64,000 bases of DNA from CAVUMR01 sp963742715 (GTDB lineage Bacteria > Actinomycetota > Actinomycetes > Mycobacteriales > Micromonosporaceae). This document shows positions 24,735 to 34,185 of this stretch, piece after piece. The first letter of the stretch is position 1. Each line of letters starts with the position of its first letter. The stretch spans positions 868,001 to 932,000 of the forward strand of contig CAVUMR010000001.1 of the NCBI GenBank assembly GCA_963742715.1, read 5' to 3'. The translations under genes were made by a program, and so were the position numbers. The notes below the pieces were generated by a model. The model was not told where the DNA came from. It saw nothing but the letters and a program-made list of their open reading frames with translations, and did not search any database.

Positions 24735-26348
24735 TTACGCCGGCGGGTCGATCTCGGTGACCTGCCCGTCCAGCCGCAGCCACCGGGAGATCCGTACGGT
24801 CCGCAGGAACGGCAGGTCGTGACTGGCCACGATCAGCGCTCCCCGGTACGCCCCGAGAGCCTCGGACAACTGTCGCGCGCTCGCCAGGTCGAGGTTGTTG
24901 GTCGGCTCGTCCAGCAGCAGCAACTGCGGTGCCGGTTCGGCCAGTAGGAGTGCCGCCAGAGTCGCGCGGAACCGCTCGCCGCCGGACAGGGTACGAACGA
25001 CCTGATCCGCCTTCGTACCGCGGAACAGGAACCTCGCCAGGCTGGACCGGATCGTGGTGGTCGACGCGTGCGGCGCGAACCTCGCCACGTTCTCCACGAT
25101 CGTGGCCGTGTCGTCGAGCACGTCGAGCCGCTGCGGCAGGTAGCGCAGCGGCACCGCCGCCCGGACCGTACCGGCGCCCGGGTCGAGCGTCCCTACGATC
25201 GTCTCCAGAAGCGTCGTCTTGCCGGCACCGTTCGCCCCGAGCAGCGCGATCCGCTCCGGCCCCCGTACCGCCAACTCCGCTTGTGCCCCACCGCGGAGGT
25301 GCAGCCCGGCCACGGTGAGCACCACCCGGGACGCCGGGACGCGGGTGTCCGGCAGCTCCACCCGGATCGTGTCGTCATCGTGTACTGCCTCCTCAGCGGT
25401 GGACAACCGTTGCCGCGCGCCGTCGAGCCGGTCGAGGTGCAGGTTCAGGTGCTTGCCGGCGGACACCTGCGCGGTGCGTTTCCTGGCCCGCATGACCGCC
25501 CGCGGCTCGCGCGTGTTCTCGAACGCCTTCTTGGCGTTGCGCTTGCGCCGGTCCAGCTTGGTACGCGCCTCGATCAACTCGCGCTGCTGCTTGCGTACGT
25601 CCGACTCGGCCACCCGCACCATCCGCTCGGCCGCCTCCTGCTCGACCGCGACCGCCTCCTCGTACGCGCTGAGGTTCCCGCCGTACCAGCGCACCTCGCC
25701 GTCGCGCAGGTCGGCGATCTGGTCCACCAGCTCCAGCAGCTCCCGGTCGTGGCTGACGATCACCATCACGCCGGGCCAGGAGGCGACGCCCTGGTAGAGC
25801 CGCTCCCGTGCCCGCCGGTCGAGGTTGTTCGTCGGCTCGTCGAGCAGCAGCACGTCCGGCCGGCGCAGGAACTGGGTCGCCAGCCCGAGCAGGATCGCCT
25901 CGCCGCCGGACACCTCGCCGACCCGGCGGTCCAGCTCCAGGTGGGCCAGGCCGAGCTGGTCCAGGGTGACCCGGGCCCGCTCGTCCACGTCCCAGTCGTC
26001 GCCAATGGTGGCGAAGTGCTCGTCGGCGACCTCGCCGCGTTCGATCGCCCGCAGCGCGCGCCGGGCACCGGCGATGCCGAGCACCTCCTCGACCGGCAGG
26101 CTCGCGTCCAGGGTCAGGTCCTGCCGCAGGTAGCCGAGGGCGCCGGCGACCGTCGCCGAGCCGCGGGTGGGCACCAGCTCACCCGCGATGAGCCGCAGCA
26201 ACGTGGACTTGCCGGCGCCGTTCGCCCCGATCAGACCGGTCCGACCCGGCCCGAACGCGAGGTCCAGGCCGTCGAAGAGCACCGCGCCGTCCGGCCAGGC
26301 CCAGGCAAGATCACTGACTTTGATGGCGTACGGGACGGCTTGCGACAT
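24735..26348 (-). CDS. ABC-F family ATPase (ribosome protection / translation factor type)
   Basis: 537 aa; ATG at 26348 behind GGAGG. It has two ABC domains and no membrane segments: Walker A GANGAGKST and GANGAGKTTLL, signature VSGGEA and LSGGERFR, and Walker B LLLDEPTNNLD in both. A basic, helical P-site-tRNA-interaction linker rich in Arg/Lys (RKRNAKKAFEN) lies at ~255-310. ABC-F proteins act on the ribosome, either dislodging antibiotics or tuning translation. The position near a putative biosynthetic cluster and a LAL regulator makes self-protection plausible. An in-frame ATG further upstream could add ~42 residues but lacks a ribosome site. Confidence 0.9.
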   Translation of the reverse strand: MSQAVPYAIKVSDLAWAWPDGAVLFDGLDLAFGPGRTGLIGANGAGKSTLLRLIAGELVPTRGSATVAGALGYLRQDLTLDASLPVEEVLGIAGARRALRAIERGEVADEHFATIGDDWDVDERARVTLDQLGLAHLELDRRVGEVSGGEAILLGLATQFLRRPDVLLLDEPTNNLDRRARERLYQGVASWPGVMVIVSHDRELLELVDQIADLRDGEVRWYGGNLSAYEEAVAVEQEAAERMVRVAESDVRKQQRELIEARTKLDRRKRNAKKAFENTREPRAVMRARKRTAQVSAGKHLNLHLDRLDGARQRLSTAEEAVHDDDTIRVELPDTRVPASRVVLTVAGLHLRGGAQAELAVRGPERIALLGANGAGKTTLLETIVGTLDPGAGTVRAAVPLRYLPQRLDVLDDTATIVENVARFAPHASTTTIRSSLARFLFRGTKADQVVRTLSGGERFRATLAALLLAEPAPQLLLLDEPTNNLDLASARQLSEALGAYRGALIVASHDLPFLRTVRISRWLRLDGQVTEIDPPA

Positions 26349-26684
26349 GAGGCCTCCGATGGCGTCCGAGGTGCGGGACAACGCGCGGAGACACCGCGGG
26401 GGCGTACGACGGCAGCCGGACGGTCGGGCAACGCCACGACGGCGGGATGGGCCCATGCTGAGGTCGGCACGCACACGACGACCAGTCGTCGCGGTGTCAC
26501 GAAACCTCAGATGATCACTGGACCGGTGTTCCCTTCAGACGGCGACAAGCCGGGATAAGGCTACCTCCGTGGGCCCGTCGGGATCGCGCAATTTTTCGCC
26601 GTACGGGCTCATGCGGATTTCGCTTTTACGACAACGGCAAGATCTCCGTAGCCGAGCCGGCACTGATCCGGGCAGACTCGCGGC
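26349..26684. other. divergent leader region between ABC-F and LAL regulator
   Basis: A 336-bp region carrying promoters for both genes. The ABC-F side is a ~170-nt G/C-rich leader with many short arms (for example the palindromic ACGACCAGTCGTCG near 26475-26490) and an open short frame. Antibiotic-responsive ABC-F genes often have attenuator leaders, but I cannot define alternate hairpins by eye. Confidence 0.35.
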
Positions 26685-29447
26685 GTGGCGCGTCATTCGA
26701 TGACCTCCCCGGTGGGTCGAGCGGACGCCCTCAGCCAGATTCGCTCGTGGCTCGCCGGCGGCAGCAGCGTGGTCGTGTACGGTCCGGCCGGCATCGGCAA
26801 GTCGACCGTGCTCGCCGCGATGGCGACCCGCCCCAGCGACGTACTGGTGCTGCGGGCCGCCCCGGTTGAGGTCGAGTCCGGTTTGCCGTACCTGACCCTG
26901 GTCGACCTGTTCGACGGGGTGGGGGCGGACGAGATGGCCGGACTGCCCGGGCACCTGCGGGCCGCGCTGGACTCCGCGCTGCTCCGCGGTACCGAGCCGG
27001 CCGGTGTGCAGGACCAGCTCGCGGTACGACTCGCGGTTCTCGAACTGCTGCGCACGCTGGCGAGCCGGCGGCCGGTCCTGCTCGTACTCGACGACCTGCA
27101 GTGGGTGGACCAGCAGAGCGCGGGCGTACTGGGGTTCGTGACCCGGCGACTGGAGGGTGCCGGGGTCGGCATGCTCGCCGCGGAACGGGTGGACGCCGGC
27201 GCGACGCCGGGACATCTGGAGCTGTGCCCCGATCCGGTGCACGAGCTCGAGCTCGGGCCGCTGACCGAGTACGACGTCGCGGACATTCTGCGCGATCGGT
27301 ACGGCCCGGTGTTGTCGCTGGTCACGATCGCGCGGGTACACGAGGCCAGCGGCGGCAACCCGCTGCTCGCGGTGGAGTTGGGCCGGGCGCTGGTCGCGAC
27401 CGGCGGCGAGGGCAGCTCCACCGAGCCACTGCCGGTACCGGAGCGGCTCCGGCCGCTGCTCACCGAACGGTTGGCCAGCCTGCCCCCGGGCTGCGCCGAG
27501 GTACTGCTGCTCGCCGCGTCCGCGGCCCGACCCACCCGCGCCCTGGTCGCCACCGACGAGGACAGCGAGTCGGCGCTGCGGCACGCGGTCAGCGCCGTAC
27601 TGGTCGCGGTGGACCCGGACGGTTCGATCCGGTTCGCCCATCCGCTGCTGCGCGAGCTGGTGTACGCCGACGCGGATCCGGACGCCCGGGCCCACGCCCA
27701 CGAGCTGCTGGCCGACCGCGTCGACGACGTGGTCGAGCGGGCCCGCCATCTCGCACTTGCCCGCCCGTACGCCGACGAAGATCTTGCTTCCCGGCTGGTC
27801 GACGCGGCCGACACCGCGCGGCGGCGCGGCGCCCCGGCGGTGGCCGCCGATCTTGCCGCGCTCGCCGCCGAGCGCACCCCGCCGGCCGACACCGCCAAGG
27901 TGGCCGACCGCCGGCTCGCCGCCGCCGAGCACGCCGCCGCGGCCGGCCTGACCGGTTCCGCCGCCGACCTGGCCGCCACCGCGCTGCGGGACGCCGAGGA
28001 GCCGGCGGTACGGGTGAACGCGCGGCTGCTCCTGGTCGATCTGGCCGGTCAGGACCAGTCCGGCGCCGGGCCGTTGCTGGACGCGGCGCTGGCCGAGGCC
28101 GGCGACGACGCCGAACTGCTCGCCCGGGTCGGCTCGTACCGCGCGCTGAAGGCCTACTACGACGGCGACATCGAGCAGGCGACGGCCGAGCTGAAGCGGG
28201 CCGAGCAGGCGGCCGAGGACTGCCACGACACCGCGATGCTGGTGGAGCTGCTGGCCACCCGCGCCACCCTGCAGTTCTCCCTCGGCGGCAAGGCCGCCGA
28301 CGAGTTGCTGCGCCGCGCCTCCGAGCTGTCCCGCGGCCTGCCGCTGTCGTCGGAGGTGGTGCGGGCCCGCCAGCTGTACGCGATGTCGCGGGCGTTCGCC
28401 GGTGAGATGGCCGAGGCGAGCGACGCGATCGAATCGCTGCGCGACGAGGTGGAGCGATCCGGGACGGTACGCGACCTCGCCGGCGTACTGCTGTCGGTGT
28501 CCTCGATCCGCAGCCGGTCCGGCCGGTGCGGGCAGTCGCTGCGGGCCGGCCGCGACTGCATGCGGCTGATGCTGGACATGGAGGCGACTCCCGGGCCGGG
28601 ACTCATGGTCGGGGCCGCGGTGGAGATGATCGCGGGTTCGCCCGCGCGGGCCACCTCGCTGGCCGGGCAGGCGATCGAGGCGTGCCTGGCGGCCGGCGAC
28701 GACGACTGGCTGCGCGGCGCGTACGCGACCCTCGGCCAGGTACGACTGCTCGAAGGCGACCACCAGGGCGCGGTCGAGGCGATGCGCTCGGCGTACCGGC
28801 TGGACCAGCGGATGGGCCGGATCGATCCGGTGGTGTTCCTCTGGTACGCCGACTTCATCGAGGCGCTAACCCTGATCGGCGCCAAGGACGAGGCCGCGGC
28901 CGCGCTCGAGGAGGTACGGTCCGCCGCCGACCGGCTGGGGCGCGACGTGGTACGCCTCGGCCTGGAGCGCGCCGCCGCACTGGTGACCGCCGCGGCCGGC
29001 GATCCGCGCGCCGGCGCGGACGCGCTCGCCGACGCGCTGTGCCGGGCGGCCGACCACCCGTACCCGTTCGAGGTGGCCCGGGCCTGGCACACCCTCGGCG
29101 CCCTGCAGCGGCGGGCACACCGGCGGGCCGCGGCCAGGCGCGCGCTGGTGGAGGCGGTCGGCCGGTACGCGGCCGCCGAAGCGGCACCGTGGCGGGCTGC
29201 CGCGCAGGCCGAACTCGACCGGCTCGACGGCGGGCAGACCGGACTGTCCGAGATCGAGCAACGGATCGTCGCGCTGGTACTGACCGGCGCCACGAACCGG
29301 GAGATCGCGCGTACCACCTACCTGTCGGTGAAGGCGATCGAGGCGAACCTGACCCGGTTGTACCGCCGGTTCGGAGTGCGCAACCGCGCCCAGCTGGTCC
29401 AGGCGGTACAACGCACCGGCTACGCCCCCGGCCCGTCCCTGCCGTAG
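26685..29447 (+). CDS. LAL-type LuxR transcriptional regulator with AAA ATPase domain
   Basis: 920 aa (GTG at 26685, ATG at 26700 also possible). It has the N-terminal P-loop GPAGIGKS at residues 33-40, Walker B LLVLDDLQWVD (~residue 130), a long helical TPR-like middle, and a C-terminal LuxR helix-turn-helix (LVLTGATNREIA followed by LSVKAIEANLTRLYRRFGVRNRAQL). LAL regulators are large activators, often controlling antibiotic clusters or sugar use. It is divergent from the ABC-F gene and on the plus strand next to the 12.8-23.3 kb enzyme set, which is its best candidate target. A terminator follows. Confidence 0.93.
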   Translation: MARHSMTSPVGRADALSQIRSWLAGGSSVVVYGPAGIGKSTVLAAMATRPSDVLVLRAAPVEVESGLPYLTLVDLFDGVGADEMAGLPGHLRAALDSALLRGTEPAGVQDQLAVRLAVLELLRTLASRRPVLLVLDDLQWVDQQSAGVLGFVTRRLEGAGVGMLAAERVDAGATPGHLELCPDPVHELELGPLTEYDVADILRDRYGPVLSLVTIARVHEASGGNPLLAVELGRALVATGGEGSSTEPLPVPERLRPLLTERLASLPPGCAEVLLLAASAARPTRALVATDEDSESALRHAVSAVLVAVDPDGSIRFAHPLLRELVYADADPDARAHAHELLADRVDDVVERARHLALARPYADEDLASRLVDAADTARRRGAPAVAADLAALAAERTPPADTAKVADRRLAAAEHAAAAGLTGSAADLAATALRDAEEPAVRVNARLLLVDLAGQDQSGAGPLLDAALAEAGDDAELLARVGSYRALKAYYDGDIEQATAELKRAEQAAEDCHDTAMLVELLATRATLQFSLGGKAADELLRRASELSRGLPLSSEVVRARQLYAMSRAFAGEMAEASDAIESLRDEVERSGTVRDLAGVLLSVSSIRSRSGRCGQSLRAGRDCMRLMLDMEATPGPGLMVGAAVEMIAGSPARATSLAGQAIEACLAAGDDDWLRGAYATLGQVRLLEGDHQGAVEAMRSAYRLDQRMGRIDPVVFLWYADFIEALTLIGAKDEAAAALEEVRSAADRLGRDVVRLGLERAAALVTAAAGDPRAGADALADALCRAADHPYPFEVARAWHTLGALQRRAHRRAAARRALVEAVGRYAAAEAAPWRAAAQAELDRLDGGQTGLSEIEQRIVALVLTGATNREIARTTYLSVKAIEANLTRLYRRFGVRNRAQLVQAVQRTGYAPGPSLP

Positions 29448-29600
29448 ACCCCGGCTATTGCGCGCGACTCGGCGACGCGTTGCGATGCCACACATTCGCA
29501 TTTTTGAAGCAGGACTCTGACCGCCGCGCGAGCGGTCCGCACCTGGCGCCCGACCGCCGACTGACCGGCGGCGCGCTGGCCAAGCGCGCGTACCCGTGAG

Positions 29601-29647
29601 GCTGGTGTCCCGGCTGCCCATGCCAGCTCAGGAGCCGGGACACCAGC
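29601..29647. terminator. bidirectional terminator hairpin
   Basis: GCTGGTGTCCCGGCT (29601-29615) pairs perfectly with its complement (29633-29647) over a 17-nt loop, between the convergent stops of the LAL regulator and the subtilase. Confidence 0.8.
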
Positions 29648-29656
29648 TGCCCGGAT

Positions 29657-32600
29657 TTACGAGGTCACGGCCACGATCGTGCTGCCCACGACCTGACTGC
29701 CGTCACCGAACTCGACCAGCCCCAGGTAGTGCCGGTCGGCGGTGAGGCCACTCCAGGCCACGGTCACCGCTGCGGGACCGCCCACGGTCACCGGCTGGCT
29801 GGCCGGCGTGACCGTCAGGTTGCCCGCGTTGGTGGCACCGACGGTCCACTGGTGGTGGAGCACGTCGGTGGCACCGGCCGCGTCGAACAGGTCCACGAAC
29901 GCGACGTAGTCACCCGGCTCCGTGAGGGTCACCGTCTCGTCCGCGGTACCGCCGGCACTCTGCCCGACCAGGGTCAGGTTGCCGCCGGCGTCCTTGGCGT
30001 ACACGAACAGATCGATGTCGGTACCGGCCGGATAGTCGCTGCCGAAGGTGGCGAACCTCGCCACCTTGGTACCGGCCGGCACGGTCACCGGCACACTCCC
30101 GGTGCTACCGCTGGTCTGCGGGTTGTCCGGGTCGAACGGGGTGTTGTCGTTCGGCGTGAGCGCCAGGTGCGTGACGTTCGACGGGAGCAGTCCGTACCCG
30201 GCCGCGGTCAGGGTCCCGGCGTACCCGGACTGCAGGGCGAGCGGCGTCGAGCCACTCGTACCGGTGCCGGCCACCTCACCGGCCACCGCCAGCGGTACCG
30301 CCCGGATCGCGATCGGGCTGCGCACGTTGTGCCCGTGCGGGTCCGACCAGGTCAGCGAGCCGAAGAAGTACTTGCCGAGCTCGGCGGTGGTACGGGTGAT
30401 GGTGACCTTGAACGTCACCGACTTGCCTGGCGCCATCGTGAACGACTTCGGCGACACAGTGATCTTGAAGCCGTTCGGTACCACGACCTTGGCGGTGTAC
30501 CTGCTCTGCCGGATCGTGGTGTTGGTGACGGTACGGGTCAGCGTCTGCTTGCCGGCCAGGTCGCCGACCGCGAGTGACGGGCTGTTGAAGTCGCTCCGGT
30601 CGATCGCGTCCACCACGTCGCACGAGTCGGACCCGTCGGAGAGCTGCAGGTGTACGCCGATCGCGCAGCTGTACTGCAGCCACTGGGTCGGCCCCGAGTC
30701 GTACACCAGGCCGGGGTTGAACGCGTCATCGGCGCGGACCTCGCCGGCGCCCATGTCCAGCGGCGTGGCGTTGCCCGACTTGGCCTGGTCGCCGATCCGC
30801 TTGCCCTTGTTGTCCAACGGCGTGGCGGTGGTCATCAGCGCCGACTTGACCGCCATCGGCGACCAGGTCGGATGCTTGGCGATCAGCAGTGCCGCGATGC
30901 CCGCGATGTGCGGGGTGGCCATCGAGGTGCCGCTGTCGGTGTCCCACAGGTTGCCGGAGTGGTTCGGCGGCGCGGATGCCGCGACCACGTCGATGCCCGG
31001 CGCCATGATGTCCGGCTTGAGCAGGTCGCCCGCGCTGGACAGGGACGGCCCGCGGGAGGAGAACGCGGCCACATCCGGCGCCGCGACCGACTGCGTCACG
31101 CTCGCGGACAGCGCCGCGGTCGGGTTGGCGGTCGCCGCGTACGCCTTGATCGCCGCGCCGGCCGCGCCGTCGAGGTGCACCGTCGGTACGAAGTGGTAGT
31201 CGGCGTTGAGCGAGTTGGCGGTCGGGTTGTACATGATCATCCCGACGCCGCCGGCGTCCTTGACCGCCTGGCTCTTGTCGGTGCGGTCGTTGTTGCCGCG
31301 CGCGCAGATCACTATCTTGCCGGCTACCTTGGCCGGGTCGAGCGCGCCGCCGCTGAAGCACAACTCGACCTCGGTGGGATCCGCCCCGGCCGCCCCGGCG
31401 TTCACCGAGTCGATCAGCGGCGCGGACGGCACCGCCGGCCCGACCCCGACCCCGGTGTAGGTCTGGCCGTTGCCCAGGGTGACCTTCTTGCTGGCCAGCC
31501 GGTCGTGCGTACCAGCCGCGACGGTGGTCTCCCACGGCATCGCGTTGTCCACAGTGGACGCACCGGCACCGGCGTTGCCGGCGGCGGCGGAGACGAACAC
31601 ACCCGCGGCCGCGGCGTTGAGGAACGCGAGCTCCTCCGCCTCGAACGCGTCCACGTCGTCGCCGACCGAGTAGTTGATGACGTCCACGCCGTCCTCGACC
31701 GCCTGGTTGATCGCGGCCACGATGTCCGCGCCCGAGCCGGTCGACTGGGTGGCGGCGGCGTTGGAGTACAGCACCTTGTAGATCGCCAGCCGGGCGGCCG
31801 GCGCCATGCCGGACAGCGAGCCGACCGCGGTCCCGTTGATCGTCGCGTTCACGCCGTGGTTGCCGGCGGCGGTGGACGCGGTGTGCGAGCCGTGCCCGAA
31901 GAAGTCCCGCGGCGAGTCGAACTCGCCGGGGTTCGCGGTGGACAGGCCACCGGCGTTGAACCAGCGCGCCCCGATCACCTTGTTGTTGCAGGTCACCGGC
32001 GCTTCGACGCCGGCGTCACAGGTGCCGTGCCACTTGGCGTCGATCGCCGCCTGGTCCGGCCGCGGCGTCGGCAGCGGCCCGAAGCTCGGGTTCTCCGGCC
32101 AGAAACCGGAGTCGATCACGCCCACGATCACGCCTTCGCCGGCATGTGTAGCGTCGCCGAACTGCTTCTTCCAGGCGCCGTTGTTGCCGTCCAACCCGAC
32201 AAACTTCGGCGTGGTGAACGTATCGCCGTGCACCGTCCGGCTCTTCCAGACCTTCAACACGCCTGGCGTACGGGTGAGCTTCTGCGCCTGTACCGCGGTC
32301 AGCCGGGCGGCGAACCCGTTCAGGACCGTGGAGTAGTCGTACACCTTCTGGTTGTTCGCGATCCCGGCGCGCTGTCGTACCGCGTCGCGTCTGCTCGCCA
32401 GGTGACCGCGGTACGCGCGTACCTCCGCGGCTTTGGGGTTGATCTTCCGACCCGGCGCCGGCTTGGTCGCCTTGAGCCCCGAAGTGCCACCGGTGTACGC
32501 GGCGACCGGCGCGTCGGCGAGCTGGACGATGTACAGCGCGCTCGGCGCGGCCGGCGCCGCCTGCCCCGCGGTCGCGCCGGTGAGCGCGCCAGTCAGTCCG

Positions 32601-32668
32601 GTGAGGGCGGCGGCGGCAAAAAGAGACGTAGCCAGGCGCCAGCGCCTGGTCCTTGGTGATCGTGACAC
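29657..32668 (-). CDS. secreted subtilisin-like serine protease (S8)
   Basis: 1003 aa from GTG at 32668, preferred because GGAGG lies 6 bp upstream and the signal peptide then starts naturally (SRSPRTRRWRLATSLFAAAAL). An I9-type propeptide (~45-150) is followed by the catalytic domain with D186 (VIDSGFW), H259 (GHGSHTAS) and S582 (SGTSMATP). A PA domain is inserted between His and Ser (~430-535, PAKVAGKIVICARG). A fibronectin-type domain follows, then a C-terminal domain with FVDLFDAAG. The layout matches large actinobacterial and plant-like subtilases acting outside the cell. Confidence 0.92.
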   Translation of the reverse strand: MSRSPRTRRWRLATSLFAAAALTGLTGALTGATAGQAAPAAPSALYIVQLADAPVAAYTGGTSGLKATKPAPGRKINPKAAEVRAYRGHLASRRDAVRQRAGIANNQKVYDYSTVLNGFAARLTAVQAQKLTRTPGVLKVWKSRTVHGDTFTTPKFVGLDGNNGAWKKQFGDATHAGEGVIVGVIDSGFWPENPSFGPLPTPRPDQAAIDAKWHGTCDAGVEAPVTCNNKVIGARWFNAGGLSTANPGEFDSPRDFFGHGSHTASTAAGNHGVNATINGTAVGSLSGMAPAARLAIYKVLYSNAAATQSTGSGADIVAAINQAVEDGVDVINYSVGDDVDAFEAEELAFLNAAAAGVFVSAAAGNAGAGASTVDNAMPWETTVAAGTHDRLASKKVTLGNGQTYTGVGVGPAVPSAPLIDSVNAGAAGADPTEVELCFSGGALDPAKVAGKIVICARGNNDRTDKSQAVKDAGGVGMIMYNPTANSLNADYHFVPTVHLDGAAGAAIKAYAATANPTAALSASVTQSVAAPDVAAFSSRGPSLSSAGDLLKPDIMAPGIDVVAASAPPNHSGNLWDTDSGTSMATPHIAGIAALLIAKHPTWSPMAVKSALMTTATPLDNKGKRIGDQAKSGNATPLDMGAGEVRADDAFNPGLVYDSGPTQWLQYSCAIGVHLQLSDGSDSCDVVDAIDRSDFNSPSLAVGDLAGKQTLTRTVTNTTIRQSRYTAKVVVPNGFKITVSPKSFTMAPGKSVTFKVTITRTTAELGKYFFGSLTWSDPHGHNVRSPIAIRAVPLAVAGEVAGTGTSGSTPLALQSGYAGTLTAAGYGLLPSNVTHLALTPNDNTPFDPDNPQTSGSTGSVPVTVPAGTKVARFATFGSDYPAGTDIDLFVYAKDAGGNLTLVGQSAGGTADETVTLTEPGDYVAFVDLFDAAGATDVLHHQWTVGATNAGNLTVTPASQPVTVGGPAAVTVAWSGLTADRHYLGLVEFGDGSQVVGSTIVAVTS

Positions 32669-33021
32669 GACTAACCTCCGCGTCGCACAAGCGAGGGATT
32701 CCCCATGTGGACCGGACACTATGGGCGCAACGTGCCTGGTTAACGACGCATGGGATGCGACGAGGGAAGGTGCGAGGGACCGGCGAGGGTCGACCCTCGG
32801 CGACTCGGTACAACCGATCCGACCGATTCATCCCGATCTTCCCGATCCATTTCCGGCATCCTGTTTCTCCGGCTCTATCGTCGCCGCCGCGGGAATCCCG
32901 GCTGTCCGGTTGGCGATACCGCGATCCCTGAAATAGGCCGGCATCCACTCTTATTCGTTTTACCTTCACTCGCCAGAGCCCGGACCATTGCGTTCGCTTC
33001 GGCGCGACGCACGCTTACCAC
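32669..33021. other. divergent intergenic region with operator-like palindrome
   Basis: A 353-bp region between the protease (minus) and the Gly/Cys-tailed gene (plus). It includes extra CGAGGG half-sites near 32760 and 32773 around the palindrome listed separately. No ORF with a ribosome site was found. Confidence 0.4.
32784..32799. promoter_or_regulatory. 16-bp perfect palindrome, candidate operator
   Basis: CGAGGGTCGACCCTCG is self-complementary over 16 bases and lies ~116 bp upstream of the protease start. Two more CGAGGG hexamers occur within 30 bp upstream. A dimeric repressor site is plausible; no regulator is known. Confidence 0.4.
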
Positions 33022-33714
33022 ATGACGTGGACACGACTATTGGATCGCGGCGCCACTCGTCGGATCGCCACCGTCGACGACTTCGCGTTTCCTGGCAGCG
33101 TGCGTCAACGGTTCGCCGCCGAGCACAGCGAACTGACCAGCGACCAACTCCGGCTGGTCGAGGCCGCGACGCGCCAGTGGTTCCGGCTCGCCGCCCGCCA
33201 CCCGAAAGCGAAACTGTCGATGCCATCGGTCGTCGTCGACGATCTATGGCATGAGCTGGTCCTGCACACGCGGGACTACGGGGCCTTCTGCACGGCCGCG
33301 TTCGGGCGGTTCCTGCACCACCAACCCGAGACCGCGATGAGCACCGAGGCGGCCGCCGCGAATGCCTCCACCCTGCTGGCGGCCACCCTTGAGCTCGCCC
33401 GTCAGGACGAGCACTGCGAGCCGCCGAAGCTCCCGATACTGTTCCGGATCGACCAGGAATTGAAGGTCGAAGGCGGGCGTCACTATCTGGCCGACTGCGG
33501 TGGCCGGGGCCAGTGTTTTCCGTTGCTCGGCACCACCTGCCTGGAGCATCTTGCCGGCACCCGCAAACGCCTCGGATTCACCGTGAGGTCGAACCCGCGA
33601 GGAGCCGTCGCGCCCGGAGAGATCTACGTCCAGACGCGCGGCAACAGCGGCGCAGGTGGGGGTGCCGGCTGCGGAGGCGGCGGTGGGTGCGGTGGCGGCT
33701 GCGGTAGTAGCTGA
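33022..33714 (+). CDS. glycine-rich-domain protein with WHxL motif and Gly/Cys tail
   Basis: 230 aa. The core has DDLWHELVLHTRDYGAFC and GRFLHHQP, the pattern of the GRDP/DUF1399-like proteins, where conserved His, Tyr and Phe may bind metal or RNA. A second part with Cys residues follows (DCGGRGQCFP). The last ~20 residues are only Gly, Cys, Ala and Ser (tail GCGGGCGSS), like metal-chelating or surface-display tails seen next to TIGR04222-type proteins. No signal peptide. No function is established. Confidence 0.7.
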   Translation: MTWTRLLDRGATRRIATVDDFAFPGSVRQRFAAEHSELTSDQLRLVEAATRQWFRLAARHPKAKLSMPSVVVDDLWHELVLHTRDYGAFCTAAFGRFLHHQPETAMSTEAAAANASTLLAATLELARQDEHCEPPKLPILFRIDQELKVEGGRHYLADCGGRGQCFPLLGTTCLEHLAGTRKRLGFTVRSNPRGAVAPGEIYVQTRGNSGAGGGAGCGGGGGCGGGCGSS

Positions 33715-33758
33715 GCCGGCCGCATTCGATCAGCAACGCTTCTCGCTGGACCGACGGA

Positions 33759-34036
33759 TTTGAGGACCGTTGCCTCCGCGGGACTCAGCATGACGAGTCC
33801 CGAGAGGTTGCGACCGTTGTCTTTCGCGCTCGCCGCGACCAGTCCCGAGAGTTTGCGGGACCGTTGTCTTTCGCGCGACTCACCGCGACCAGTCCCGAGA
33901 GTTTGCGGGACCGTTGTCTTTCGCGCGCCCCACCGCGACCAGTCCCGACAGGTATGCGGGACCATCCTCCGCGCGACTCACCGCGACCAGTCCCGACAGG
34001 TATGCGGGACCGTTGTCTTCGCGCGCCCCACCGCGG
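33759..34036. repeat. array of ~50-bp repeats, each with a GTCCCG-N8/9-CGGGAC palindrome
   Basis: Units begin at 33796, 33841, 33891, 33941 and 33989 (spacing 45, 50, 50, 48), with a degenerate half unit before (33759-33795). Each carries AGTCCCGA, a short loop, GCGGGACC and then GTTGTCTTTCGCGCG. In units 2-3 the loop is AGAGTTTG; in units 4-5 it is ACAGGTATG, while both arms are unchanged. Unit 1 has a damaged right arm. Repeats are directly adjacent with no unique spacers, so this is not a CRISPR array. The array fills most of the 471-bp gap before the HNH gene. Confidence 0.88.
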
Positions 34037-34185
34037 ACCGGGTTCCGGGCGGCGACCCGGTCTGCATTTCCTATTTCGATTCCCCATCGGCCGCGCGGAA
34101 CACCCAGAATTTCGCGAGAATTTCTTCCTGTGGACAACCGTTCTGGCTGGCCGGAATTGTCATACCCCCGGCATAGATTCTGGGC

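Noticed and set aside
26349..26474. N-terminal extension of the ABC-F protein by ~42 residues
   Set aside because: The ATG at 26348 has GGAGG and starts just before the ABC domain; the extension is Arg/Pro-rich with no ribosome site. It might be a leader ORF but there is no support.
33759..34036. CRISPR array
   Set aside because: Repeats are directly adjacent with no unique spacers, units diverge in pairs, and no cas gene is in the window.
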